Shown piece after piece: positions 45,202-56,649 of a stretch of 62,000 nt of DNA. The notes under the pieces are model-generated. The model was not told where the DNA came from. It searched no databases and saw only the letters and a list, made by a program, of their open reading frames with translations. Each line of letters opens with the position of its first letter. Positions within the stretch are counted from its first letter, which is position 1. This DNA is from Gnetum montanum. Taxonomy: Eukaryota; Streptophyta; Gnetopsida; Gnetales; Gnetaceae. Both the position numbers and the translations under genes were made by a program. Where the stretch lies: the NCBI GenBank assembly GCA_015680685.1, contig MNCI01005255.1, forward strand, positions 385,678-447,677, read 5' to 3'.

Positions 45202-45780
45202 TGATGGGACACAATATTGCATGGGCCACGATATCGCATCTTCCCCTATGATATCGCGTACGCGATATTGTAGTCTACCACAATGTCTATAAATAAGAAG
45301 TGACTCTCCCTTGTTTGATAACATAGAGTAGATTGTAGCTAAACTCTGGCAGTTTGATCCCTCCAGAGATAGATTATTTTTCCCATGTCTACCTGTAGTG
45401 TGNTTGACTACCACTAGGATTACCAAGCGTAGATCCTAGGTACGCCACTGGGTTACCAAGTAGTCACACTTAAATGCTTGTAATCAAGTCATACTCATTC
45501 CGTATTCTAGGAGATAAGGGTAAGAAAGATTAACTATGAAAACATTAAGTAATAATTAAATAAATAAATAAATAGCAAAGTGAATGCTACAATGATGAAG
45601 TAATCTCGATCTTTATTCCTGGTCATGTGCATGTCCAAGTACGTCACACTTGAATAAAGGATGTCATACAATTACATTCACCACACTACAGGTAGACATG
45701 GGAAAAATAATCTATCTCTGGNTTGCATGAAAACACTCGTATTTGTATGGTTGAGTGTAGGGGTACCTCACCACTCATCA
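45202..45780 (+). repeat. E4 5' LTR, internally rearranged or misassembled
   Basis: The left part (45202-45402) and the last 58 bases match the 3' LTR in direct orientation. The middle, 45404-45721, matches the 3' LTR in reverse orientation, and each end of this piece meets a single N (45403 and 45722). About 280 bases present in the 3' LTR are missing. TATAAATA is at 45288-45295, and an 18-base perfect palindrome ATATCGCGTACGCGATAT is at 45251-45268. Confidence 0.88.
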
Positions 45781-45781
45781 T

Positions 45782-45799
45782 TAGCGCCATTGCTAGGGA
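45782..45799 (+). promoter_or_regulatory. E4 primer-binding site, tRNA-Asp
   Basis: TAGCGCCATTGCTAGGGA follows the LTR end after one base. It equals the tRNA-Asp site TGGCGCCGTTGCCGGGGA with four transitions. This differs from the tRNA-Asn site of E1-E3. Confidence 0.8.
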
Positions 45800-45923
45800 C
45801 GATGCTAGTTATCTAGATTAGCTATATCATACAAGGTCATTGTATAAGGACTTAACGATATATCTTTCATAGAAAAAAATATAATTATTAAAAGTCACAT
45901 GTAATTCACACAAAACTTCACAA

Positions 45924-47880
45924 TGCCTCTCCTATAAGATAATAATAATGCCAAACTTAGTGAGGAAGTTCATTGGAGAACGAACGAACTATATGACGAT
46001 GAAGATTAGAGTATACAACTTGAAGTGGGAGGTTCTTATAAACATGAACAAAAGCAACGTCATCCCAACACACGAAGACATAACTTACCTAATGACTATG
46101 AACCCCCACTAGCCACTACAAGCTTAATGCAAATACAAGAGGTTGTTCGAATCTCACGTAGGCATCGTAAAGAGAGCTGACTACCTAGGCTCAATTTAAA
46201 CAAATTTCCTATATTTTCAGGAGGCTATGACTTAGATCCACATCAACATTTATAAGCCTTATATGATGCCTACACATGGAATAACATTGATAATAGGTGG
46301 CAAAAGCTTAAGCTCTTCCCTATGACACTCGTTGACCAAGCAAAAGTATGGTATAGATCGTTAAAACCAAATTCAATACGACATTGGTCAACAATGGTAG
46401 AAGTCTTTAACGAAAAATATCAAACCTATGCAGGAGTGTCAGCCTTGAGGAAACAAATCCAAGGATGGAAACAATCACAACATGAACCCTTGGACATGGC
46501 CTTAGAAAGATATTATGCACTATTAAACAACTATGCAGGCCATGGGTTTTCCAAGGAAAGGCTAACGTACCATATCATTGATGGGCTAGGTAATGAAACA
46601 AGAGAGACCTTAGGAATGTATGCCTAAGGTCAACTATACAAACTACAAATCCATCAAGTCCAAGAACTTATTAAGTAGGTAGCAAAAGAAGAAGGAGAAA
46701 TAGCTATATGGGAGAGTTGAAAAACATCAACAGGACCAAAATTTCAACTCAACAAAGGCCCATGATCATAACAAGGAGAAATCAAACAATCTCAAGGTGG
46801 AAACATCATCTTTGCCAATACAACAATCGTTAGAAGAAGCTGAGGCAAAGATTAATAAGATGTTGGAATGGATGTATCAAAAGTGTGGAGAATTTATCAA
46901 TGCCATTGGAGATAGAGTTTTGACAATCCAAGAAGTAGGAGAAAATAATAGACAATCAAAAAGAATGGATAATGAAAATAAGAGCTCAATTTCCAATCAT
47001 ACGTATGAATGTAACATATGTCTGTACAATCACCCCAAGGGCCAATGCCCAATATTGTTACATTTACATAAGCATTGGCAAAACACTTTACATCCAAAGT
47101 TTGTATAGAGATACTGTGTTAGACCATAGTGGCAAAAATCCTAGTCATGGGGGAGACCACCACTAGATTGGAGACACCCTTCATATTATTCGAATCCAAA
47201 CACTTATCTTGTTCAACATCTTGTTTCTCCAACTAGGCCAATGCACTTTCTCTCACCACAATACTATCAACCCATGCCTCCAATACAACTCCTCCTAACT
47301 TTCAACATTTTCATCCTTTTCCTCCTTCCATATCACCACCAACTATTCCTAAGGTGCCTGCACCATAGCAACAACCCACGACTGTTACTTGTGCTAATAC
47401 TACCAACATCAGTGAGAAACCTCCTCAACATCCAAAGCACCCATTCTTTAAACATGGTCATAATAAGGGAAAACATAATTCAGAGGCCACTGCATCTCCC
47501 AACTCAGCACAAGTCCCACACTATGGTGCATCCTTACCTTCAAACCCAACACCTCATGTAACTTTATCAAGACCACCATCAAACACTCCAACAACCACAT
47601 GGCCTAATGAACACAACCATGGGAGGCATCATCCCAATCCTTGCATACCATCTAACGGTCCCAAATATCATAGTGGGTCAACTCGTTATCCAAGAACTAC
47701 ATCATATAAAGTGCCCCGCTATGCTCATTATAATCAAGTGTGTGAACCCCAAGGGGATAAGTATGGCCAAGTTCCAATACTTCCAGCATGCAAGGATCCT
47801 CATCTTCCATTTATTAATCCTTTCCATCCTCAACCAATTAGTTATGGGGGATATCCCCCATGTCAATAACAAATAGGATT
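45924..47880 (+). pseudogene. E4 gag
   Basis: It starts near the ATG at 45924. The capsid core (46260-46627) is well kept: NIDNRWQKLKLFPMTLVD, AKVWYRSLKPNSI, FNEKYQTYAGVSALRKQI, GWKQSQHEPLDMALERYY and YHIIDGLGNE. A zinc-knuckle-like ECNICLYNHPKGQCP is at about 47003-47050. The C-terminal half (47240-47880) is rich in proline, histidine and asparagine. E5 has the same parts in the same order. Stops are few in the core and more frequent afterwards. Confidence 0.82.
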
Positions 47881-48184
47881 AATAAATACTTTTCATTTTC
47901 TTTAATTTTTCAAATTTTTGTTTTCTAGTTTTTCATTTTCCAATTTTTTATTTTATCTTTCTATCTTTTTGTGTTTTTATCTTTTTACATTTTTGTAAGT
48001 AATCTCATCTATGAATAAAACACTCATGTGGATCGTTGGTTGAGGTGTGTTCTATGTTATTAAGTCATGAACTATCAATTAGGTGGATAGTGAACCCATT
48101 ACACCCACTCATCCATTCTACAAATAAGAGGTTTTGTTCGAGGGTAGAGTGATATTTTTGAAATTCTTAAAAATTAAAATTAAT

Positions 48185-50955
48185 TTTGTGTTCATTGTAC
48201 CCAGAATGAAGAAGGATGGACCAAGAGGGAATGATTAGGGTGTGACATCAAGGGGACTTGCGGATTCTCTTTGGTGATGTCTATGGGAGTTGTCATGCAA
48301 CGTGGTTGTACTAAGATCCTTGTAGATCTAATGAAAATAGGAGGAGAAATCATTTAGCATCCATGAAGATGAACCTCCTACCGGATGGTCTAGGAAGGCA
48401 GAAGGAGGAGCTGCTGCAGTGCCTAAATCGGGACAATAATTCACGTTGCCCCAAGAATGTGTTCAAGCTATCCATGAGAAGTCCACATTCCCTGCGATGA
48501 TCGTGGAGTTAAACTTCAAATATTTTGTAGAGTTCACTTTTGAGGCTGTTAGGGATCATCTAAAAGGGTCTCCCTTATGGCCTATCCTCTCTGAAAGCTG
48601 TGCCACCACTGTTAATATTTATGGTGTAACAATTGACTTCTCTACGTAAGCTATTTCAGAAGTGTTAAACCTTTTGAATACAAGGCCCTAGGTTGCTCAG
48701 TTATCCACTCGTTCAGACCTCGATGTGCAAAAGGAGTGGTTGGGAAGGCTTATGACAGAGATAAATCATTTGGTGAATTGACAATGGAAGAGAGGGTTCA
48801 TTTCAAAATTGGAACATATCACCTCTTTTCCACAAAAGGCTTGAAAAGAATATCCACGTATGCGGCTAGAGAATGTGCACTGTTGATGGGAAAGGTTAAT
48901 GCTAACCTACCCCATCTATATTTTATGGAGATCCTGAGGCGGTTTGATGAACAAAAGATAGAGAAGATGACGCTGCCTTTCCCTCGTCTTATCAGAAAGC
49001 TTTTCCAATGTGCTGGTATTCGGGGATACACGAATGACATCCTCCGAAAAGCCCAAACTGCTTCATATGATGAATTTCTAAAGGTGCCAGCTCTAAGGAA
49101 AAGCATTGGTGAAGAGTTGGGACCCAAAAAAGAAGAAGAATAGATGGTTGAACCCAGTCAACTTCTAGCCATGGGTCCCAACCAACAACAATAAGTAGAA
49201 CCTAGCATAAGGCAAGATCAACTGGCACCACCACAAGACTACAAACCGTCGATGAGCCATCTTAGGGCCATCGTTGAGATAGTCAGTTGGGAAAGTCATG
49301 ATGACGCAAACCTCTTCCATGTCATTGATGATGCCATACAGCCTACAGTTTCATTAGATCACACAAGGGACAAAGTATCCATTCAAACAGGAGGAGGGGA
49401 ATGTAGATGGTCACAATAGATCTCAGGAAATGCAACATCTTTCCAGGTGCAATTAGATATTGGTGAAGGGGCCACAGTGGTGGTCATGCAATAGCAGAAT
49501 TCCATGGGAACTATAGAAGTGGTCACAAACCACATCAAAGAATCCTTCAATGTACCTATTGTTTCACTAGCAAATCTCACAGGAGCACAGGATGCTCAAA
49601 CTCCTGCCATAACCTTAATGACTCCTGCGGAACATGAGGATGTGCTTGATCAATTGCTACAAATAGGGAAAGTCCTAACGTCCCATTTTGACATCCCTCA
49701 TGATGTCACAACAATTCAATTAGACCTCATGTCCACAAAAGGGAAATCTATTCTTATCAGAAGTAAGGGCTAAGCATGCTGAAGCTGAAGTGCAAAAACT
49801 ACAAGAGTAGCCCATGGCCTTACAAGCAGCACAGCAGGACCCTCTACAATTTATTCTCGCAAGCTAGCTAGAAAAATTTAGAACTGAGCAACTAATAGAG
49901 CTAATCATAGAGAATAAAAGGGTGGCTGATGAAAAGAAGAAGGCTATTTGGAACACCTCCACAGTAGAAGCGCAAACCCATGCGCATCTTAAAGCACTCA
50001 AGGCCTTAGAAGAAGAAAACAAGTAGCTGGTTGCGGAAAACCTTTGGTTGGCCACTGTAGAGAAGAAAAAGAATGTTCTCAATAAACACTTTCATTAGTT
50101 ATGAGAATAATTCATTTAGGTTTACCAAGATGTAAGCCATTTAGCCAGAGAAAATCAAACCCTCTCAATGGAGGAGGTATGCTCTATTCATCAAAAGTCA
50201 GCAATTGAGATAAGCATGTGGCAGAATGAGGCTAAACAATATGAGAAGCTAAAGGAGCACTTCTACAATCTTGTGGGGATGTATAAATAGATCCTTGAAA
50301 AGGAAATCCATATGGCCAAGGCCCAAATCAATACTATTAGTGCTCAACACACTGATTGGAGGGCCATATTGGATACCTACGCCTTCACCCACCAAGCGGA
50401 AGTTAAGAATTGAGACCTGTAGATTCAGGACTTGACAGAGTACATGGAGTTGGCAAACCTCAGATATTCCAGCCTTGCCATGTTAACATTAGGGCACCCG
50501 AGAACAGAGCTCAAGTAGTAGGTAGCTTCCACCCACATCAAATACGAAGCAAAATTTGCAAACGCAAGAAGCTATTGGAAAAATTGGATGTTACAAATTC
50601 TAAATTTGAGGTGGTAAAAGCCACCTACCAAGGATACAAAGATTTCACAATCGACTTGGCTTGATGGCTAATAGATCTTCACAAATATAAGGATAAAGCC
50701 AGAGCCTATGAGGAGTAACGATGGGTGTTCATGGCTTGGTATGTCAAGGCCAACCAACTGTTCCCACAACTACCCTATCTGTGAGAGGTGTCGACTCTGT
50801 CAAACATTGGAACATTAGCATGGATGACACAAGACCCTTGGACTAAAGAGGAGAAGCTCCAGGCCATACTTCAACACCATCAAGCTTCAAATCTTGGAGC
50901 ACATGACAAAGGGAAAGTGCCAATGGAGGAGCCACTACCACTAGGAACTACATGA
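48185..50955 (+). pseudogene. E4 extra sense ORF with coiled coil
   Basis: After gag, a second coding region replaces pol. First part (48446-48649): QECVQAIHEKSTFPAMIVEL and AVRDHLKGSPLWPIL. After a frameshift near 48740 it continues as ELTMEERVHFKIGTYHLF, ISTYAARECALLMGKVN, LPFPRLIRKLFQCAGIRG and EFLKVPALRKSIG. The layout, with a helix block followed by LPFPRLI..LF..AGI, resembles the putative plant transposon protein domain found as an extra ORF in plant LTR elements. From 49760 to 50660 the frame is coiled-coil-like (AHAEAEVQKLQE, EQLIELIIENKRVADEKKK, ALKALEEENK). I cannot assign a function. Confidence 0.6.
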
Positions 50956-51120
50956 GTTTCAAATTTTTGTAGTTATAGGATTTTCTATGTGTTGTGTCTA
51001 TATTTTTTTTTCTTCCCACACTACAGCATCATTTTATTTTTTTCCATCTAATAATCCCATATCTATCCACTGTGTAATCATCATAACTTGAGGAAGAGTT
51101 TTTATTCAGTCGTGAGGGTA

Positions 51121-51925
51121 TGAATGGGATGCAATATTGCACGGGCCGCGAATATCGCATCCCCCACGATATCGCAATCCACCGCAATGTCTATAAATAA
51201 GAAGTAGCTCTCCCTTATTTGATAACATAGGATAGATTGTAGCTAAACTCTAGCAGTTTGATCCCTCCAGAGATAGATTATTTTTCCCATGTCTGACCGT
51301 AGTGTGATGAATGTAATTGTACGACATCCTTTATTCGAGTGTGACATACTTGGACATGCACATGACTGGAAATAAAGATTGAGATTACTTCATCATTGCA
51401 GCATTCACTTGGTTATTTATTTATTTAATTAATTGTTATTTACTACTTTCATAGTTAATCTTTCTTACCCTTATCTCCTAGAACGTGGAATGAGTACAAC
51501 TTGAGTACAAGCATTTAAGTGTGACTACATGGTAACCTAGTGGCGTACCTAGGATCTATACTTGGTAATCCCAGTGGTAGTCATGCACGAAGTCCAAGAT
51601 GTGTATGGATGATCAAGGAATAGATGCTCATCGTACTTAGGCTAGATTAAATTTTCTTATCCTTTCCTCCTAGCTTAGCGTAGTTAATATTATTTTCCAT
51701 TGCCTTCAGGAGTAGCATTAGATTAGGAAACACATCATACACCTCACTTTGGACTAAACCATACGTGACAAAGCTAATACTAGTCTATGGGGGAAGATAG
51801 TGAACTATGACCTAAGGTTAATGATCTAGGTGCCACAACTAGTTTGTCTACGGAGTTTGACTGGATCGCATGTGAAAACGCTCGTATTCGTATGGTTGAG
51901 TGTAGGGGTACCTCGCCACTCATCA
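51121..51925 (+). repeat. E4 3' LTR
   Basis: An 805-bp LTR from TGAATGGGATGCAATATTG to CGCCACTCATCA. TATAAATA is at 51192-51199, and GATATCGCA words lie upstream of it. It is in one orientation throughout and serves as the reference for the disturbed 5' copy. A modest purine tract (GTGAGGG) precedes it. Confidence 0.9.
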
Positions 51926-54900
51926 ACCTTCATGTGTGAGAGCAAGGGGATTACCCATCTACATGCCATCAAAGAAATTATCAAACTCACCACCATCTAG
52001 TTGTATTAACCCTTCCTTCTCTAATTACCATAGGACCTCTACAGCCTCTTTCTCCTCTTCCTTCAATGCCTGTCCCTTAGTTTTAGAAGGAATGTCATCT
52101 AGTACAGGCTCTACTACTATCGTGAAAGCCCTCTTACCTACATTTGACAATTCACACAAGTTAGGAGTAGCATTTCCAATGATTAGTATAGTTATTCAAC
52201 ATAGCATAGTATAGAAACATTCAATGACTTATACTCACCTACAATTCCTAAATGCAAATCATGAAACCTTAAGAAGATCTTCCTATTTCTCTCCTCCACC
52301 TCCTGTACAAGCTCCTTCATGGGACATGGCTTTTTAATTTTTTGTCTTATATGATCCCACTTCCTTAGCAATGAGGCACATCCCTCTAGCCACATTCTCA
52401 ATGTTACCTGGTGGGGCCTCAGTTGCACTATAATGCAAGTAATGAGATTTTCCTAAGTGGCCTCTAGTCATTATAGAAAATGACTTACCAATCACCTCTG
52501 GGGGGTCCTGTGATCATGTGGTAGTGAACAAGTGTCAAATCCATGGCCTAAAGAGCTACTTATGGCCTTGCATCATCCATTTCCCATCCTCTCGAATCAC
52601 CAAGAACTTTGGAAACCTTTGCATGCATCCTATAAAGAATGCGAAGTGCACATGTGACCTCACCTAGAGGTTGTGCCGCATCCTTATGATTTCAGCATGC
52701 AAGTTGCTAGCAAGGTAGGAAGCCTAGTTGTACTATGTGCTTTCCTCTAACATATCTCTCATCATCTAAGCCTGCTCCACCTTGAGAGTTTTTCCTTGGG
52801 GAAGCAGCTTTGGGAACGCATGATCACAAAAGAGTGGGTAGAGCTGGTGGATGATAGGCAATCTCACATCCTTGATGAATATGCCTTTGCAAGACCTAGG
52901 ATCACCTAGTCACTCCTCAATGTCCTCTATATGGTCCACCTATCTATCAATTTTCCTCAACAATTGATGGGCCCTCAGAGGGGAGGCTGGAGAGGTTCGA
53001 AAAGAACTCAACTGTGAGGTCAAAAATCACTTGCACACCATGGGTTTGCATAATAAAATGACTAGTGCTGTCACTAGAAGAATCAATGATTGTGATAGGA
53101 TAAGGGACATGAAAAGGTCCATTAGCCTAGCCTATTGAAGCTTGCTAGTTAACTCTATTGGGTCCTCATAGCATAACCAACATTGTGTACCTTCAACATC
53201 ACCATACTTCATAATGAGGGTGGCCTCAGTGTGGCCTATCGTACCACTGTAACCTCTCTCAAAGTGACCATGGCTCAATAAGCAAACGAAAAGTTAGCAT
53301 CATGAGAAAAGAAAAGCAGTAAACAGATAAGAGCAAAAAAATGAACTACTTATGTGGCATGAATGGTATGTGAGATGGTGGTGGTGGGGTTGAGACCTCC
53401 TCCACACTAGGTACACTGATCACCCATTCAACATCTAACTAGCCATAGGTCTAACACCTCTTGTAGACCTTAGGCTACCAATGAGGGTATTCCACTAGGT
53501 CAAACCCAATCTTTCTATTCACCATCACATGAACATTCTCAAAAGATGAGAATTTCTGCAAGGTAATGTTGGTCAAGTTCAAGGCTCCGTCCTCATTGTG
53601 GAGGCCAAGTGCATCAATAGTAGATCTAGCAATAGACATAAGTAGTTAGCATCCTCATATAAATTATAATTGAATAAATAATGTGAAAAATCATAGAAGA
53701 ACTCACCCTCTAGTGCAATACACTATCCTAGGTGGGTTTTGAAATAGGGTGAGCATGTGGCGTGCAATAAACAAGGTGTTACTCCTACAATAGTACTAGA
53801 ACTCTAGCATTTTCCAAATCTTGGATAAAGGCTTCATGCCTCTGGGCACCAACCATGGCTCATCAGACATGAATCTTAGAATACCTTTATTTACACTATG
53901 CAATAATGTCTCTGTGATAACACTAGTTGCTTCCATTGCCAAGTGTGATCACATAATCACACTTAAGTGTCAAAGCAAGAATTCCAAGAACTCATGTGCT
54001 CCTAATCTAAACCACATTTCCTAGTGACCCACATGCATGTTTGGTGTAGGTGTGTTCGATATAGGTCCATTTATACAATAGAAAATACCCATTAGCTCCA
54101 CCACAACAAGGATAGGCTTCAACAATACCCTATAGCCATAACAACAACAAAAGGGGAGAGTTAGCATTGGATGCACACAAAAAATGCATAAAATTATGCT
54201 TATCACATTAGAAAAACTTAAATAGCATGACTAGGAAACCCTTAGCCTCCCTCATGAACCTTGTGGGAAAGGGATGTCAACACATCCATCTGACGTACCT
54301 AGTGCTCAATAGGGCACAACACTAACATCCCCATTTCACATTTTCATTTAGCATTTTTCATGTTCAACATTCTATTTTTATACTCAACTCTCAGCATAGC
54401 CAATGGGTATAAAGAAAATTCTAACTCTCAGCAACGTTTTCCTGGAGTGTAGCCCATGCAGGTTTTGGCAAACAAATTTCTCTAACTATTGGTTATGCTC
54501 ACCTCTTCCAACATCAAAATTTTTCTAACTATTGGTTATGCTCCTTATAGAGCATAACCCTCAAAAACATCAAAAAAATTTCTCAATTGCCAGTTACGCT
54601 CCCTGTAGAGCATAACCCTTAAAAATTTGAAGAAATTTCTAACTATTGGTTATGCTCTTGGGAGCATAGCCTCCAAATAGGAAAGTCTAGAAAATTTTTC
54701 TAACTCCTTAATATGTAGCATTAGAGTGAGGCATTTAGAAGTGAAAAATCCAAGTGAAAAATAAGGGAATTCATACATAACATGTACCAAGCATGACATA
54801 GTCGTGATCCCTACAATCACCCTACCCACTTCGTTATGCTCTAGTGTTTAGCACTACTTAATCCTCTCCATCATGCTTTACATTCTCATGCCTTGTGGCC

Positions 54901-55560
54901 TTCCCACACACCCTTGCCCCCTACAATACCTCACCCATGTGTTACACTCACCTGCATACCAATTGGGAGTAGAGGTAAACCCTCGACCCTAGATTCACCA
55001 TTGTTCCTCCTTCCTCATCCTAGGTTGTAGTTATCTCAGTCACAACCAAAAGAAACAAAACATTTTAGCCCTGCCCCACATCCTACAAAATACACAAGAA
55101 ACCCTCACCCCTCACCACATGTGGAAAACCCTAAAATAGTACAAACCCTTGCTACATGTGATGAAGAAAAATGAGAAAGCCATAAAGCTTGTCGCCCACA
55201 CACACATTCCCTTCTCTTAGCCATGGCCACCATGGCAACCACAGTGGTGGTGGTGGCTCTTTCCCAAGGCAAGCTACCCCTAAAATCAAAAACTTCACAT
55301 GAACAATGTGAAAAAAGAAAAAAAATTGTAAGAGTAGAGCATAGAGTTATACCTAGATAATGACATCTCCCTTAACTCCTTTATGCACATCTTGGGAAGG
55401 CATCTTAATATGCATTCTTCCTAATCCATGTTGGTGAGACTAGGGTGTTGTTGTTCACTGTGGTGCATCATGGTTAGTGGCTATGCTCTAGCTCTCTTCA
55501 CTTTCATTACTACACTTTGACTCTTCTTGCTCTAGCCATGATACTCTTGGTCACTTGTCG
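51926..55560 (-). pseudogene. E3 antisense gene, 5' part, with FCP1-like domain
   Basis: Minus strand 53707-54130 encodes PILVVVELMGIFYC, EMWFRLGAHEFLEFLL, a SHLAMEAT block, KPLSKIWKMLEFW and SNTLFIARHMLTLF. This is the same order as in E1 and E2, and matches the FCP1-type pattern with Glu at the nucleophile position and Ala-Arg at the second Asp pair. A donor GAGGG/GTGAGT at about 53706 and an acceptor TATTGCTAG near 53623 define an intron of about 85 bases. Exon 3 then reads IDALGLHNEDGALNLTNITL. 54350-54720 is probably intron 1 and repeats GGTTATGCTCC...GAGCATAAC words. The first exon may start near 55545 (MARARRVKV). Numerous stops. Confidence 0.66.
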
Positions 55561-55603
55561 TTTTTACTTTTGAAAATGATAGGGTAACCATGGTTAAAAC
55601 ACC

Positions 55604-55611
55604 TATTTATA
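55604..55611 (-). promoter_or_regulatory. TATA box of the E3 antisense gene
   Basis: The minus strand reads GGGGGTATAAATAGGTG about 60 bases before a minus-strand ATG. It is the positional equivalent of the TATATATA in the E1 antisense gene. Confidence 0.5.
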
Positions 55612-55691
55612 CCCCCTCCCGCTAGGGTGATTGACACATCACCTACTTAGGCAACATTCCATGTCCCATACATAATGTGGGATGAGGGTAG

Positions 55692-56591
55692 TGATGAAGT
55701 GTCATTAGTCGATACATCGACTAGGCCACATATACGGGGCCATGTATACGTAGCCGCATCGACATGGGCCAGTCGACACAACCTTCCATGCATCGACATG
55801 GCCCCATTTACATGGAGCCTATTTTAGCTTATAAATAAGAGGGCTTTCCACCTCATTTAGGTACCTTTTAGTTAGTTCTAGCGAAGCTCTTGCAATTTGT
55901 TCCCATAGGAGATATAATATTTTCCATGTGCCACAGTAGGTGTAAGAAAAGTGATCGGCTCTTTATTCGAGCATTGATATATCTAGGCCCATTGGCATGA
56001 CGAAAATAAAGACGAACTCTTCAAGCATTCCTTGTAGCATTTTGGACTTAGTCATTTATTGCATTTATTAGTTTAATATGTTTATGCTTTGATAATTACT
56101 TAAGTTTTGATTATTGTTATTTCCACTACTTTCGCTCTCTCATAAGATCGTAAAGACCATAAGTATGACCATCTTGAACGTAAACCCAACACTTGGTAAC
56201 TCAGTGATGCTTAATGTTTGGTAACCCAATAGTGTTTAGGGGATGCTCAGAACATCCTTAGAAGATGGGATCAGATACTTATGTTAGTAGTAGTAAAGAT
56301 TTAGATTAAGATAATCTTAGCTTAATTAACATTCTAGCCTTACTTTCTAAGATAATTAGCCACCAAAAGATAAGTAAAAATCTATAAAAATCATTAGTCT
56401 TAGTCTCACTTAACCATCGTAACTAGAACATCACAAGTGATATTAGGAAGACAATGACCATTATAACCCAAGGTTTCACTAGTTAGGGTTTGGTATATGT
56501 TAAGTGCTTACAGTCTACGGAATTCAACCGAGTTGCGTGTGAATGCCCGTGATTCGTATGGTTGGGCATAGGGGTACCTAGTCGCTCATCA
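55692..56591 (+). repeat. E5 5' LTR
   Basis: About 900 bp, beginning TGATGAAGTGTCATTAG and ending CTAGTCGCTCATCA, the same end as E4 (CGCCACTCATCA). TATAAATA is at 55830-55837. The U3 part repeats ATCGACATGGCC and GTATACG words. The next bases, TTCACACTGTTTCCAAGGA, are a decayed tRNA-Asp PBS. Confidence 0.78.
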
Positions 56592-56649
56592 TTCACACTG
56601 TTTCCAAGGAATATTAGTCTTACATGCATTATTTAGCCTTAGTGAAATT

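Larger units (their letters stand above)
45202..51925 (+). mobile_element. E4: complete gag-only LTR element with extra sense ORF
   Basis: A 6724-bp element with LTRs 45202-45780 and 51121-51925. The flanks GCCTT (45197-45201) and ACCTT (51926-51930) agree at four of five positions as target duplication. The PBS matches tRNA-Asp. Inside there is a gag and a second sense ORF with a coiled coil. No protease, RT, RNase H or integrase is seen, so it is non-autonomous. Its gag is closely related to that of E5, which has pol and could be of the helper type. It split the E3 antisense gene. Confidence 0.88.
37248..55691 (+). mobile_element. E3: Tat-type element with antisense gene, interrupted by E4
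   Basis: Same layout as E2: LTR, tRNA-Asn PBS, gag, protease, array, antisense gene. The antisense gene is split by E4 (45202-51925). No RT is seen before the E5 LTR at 55692, so pol is either beyond E5 or missing. Strongly decayed, older than E4. Confidence 0.75.

Noticed and set aside
49864-50082. Minus-strand ORF rich in Phe and Ser within E4
   Set aside because: It is the antisense shadow of the coiled-coil frame on the plus strand.
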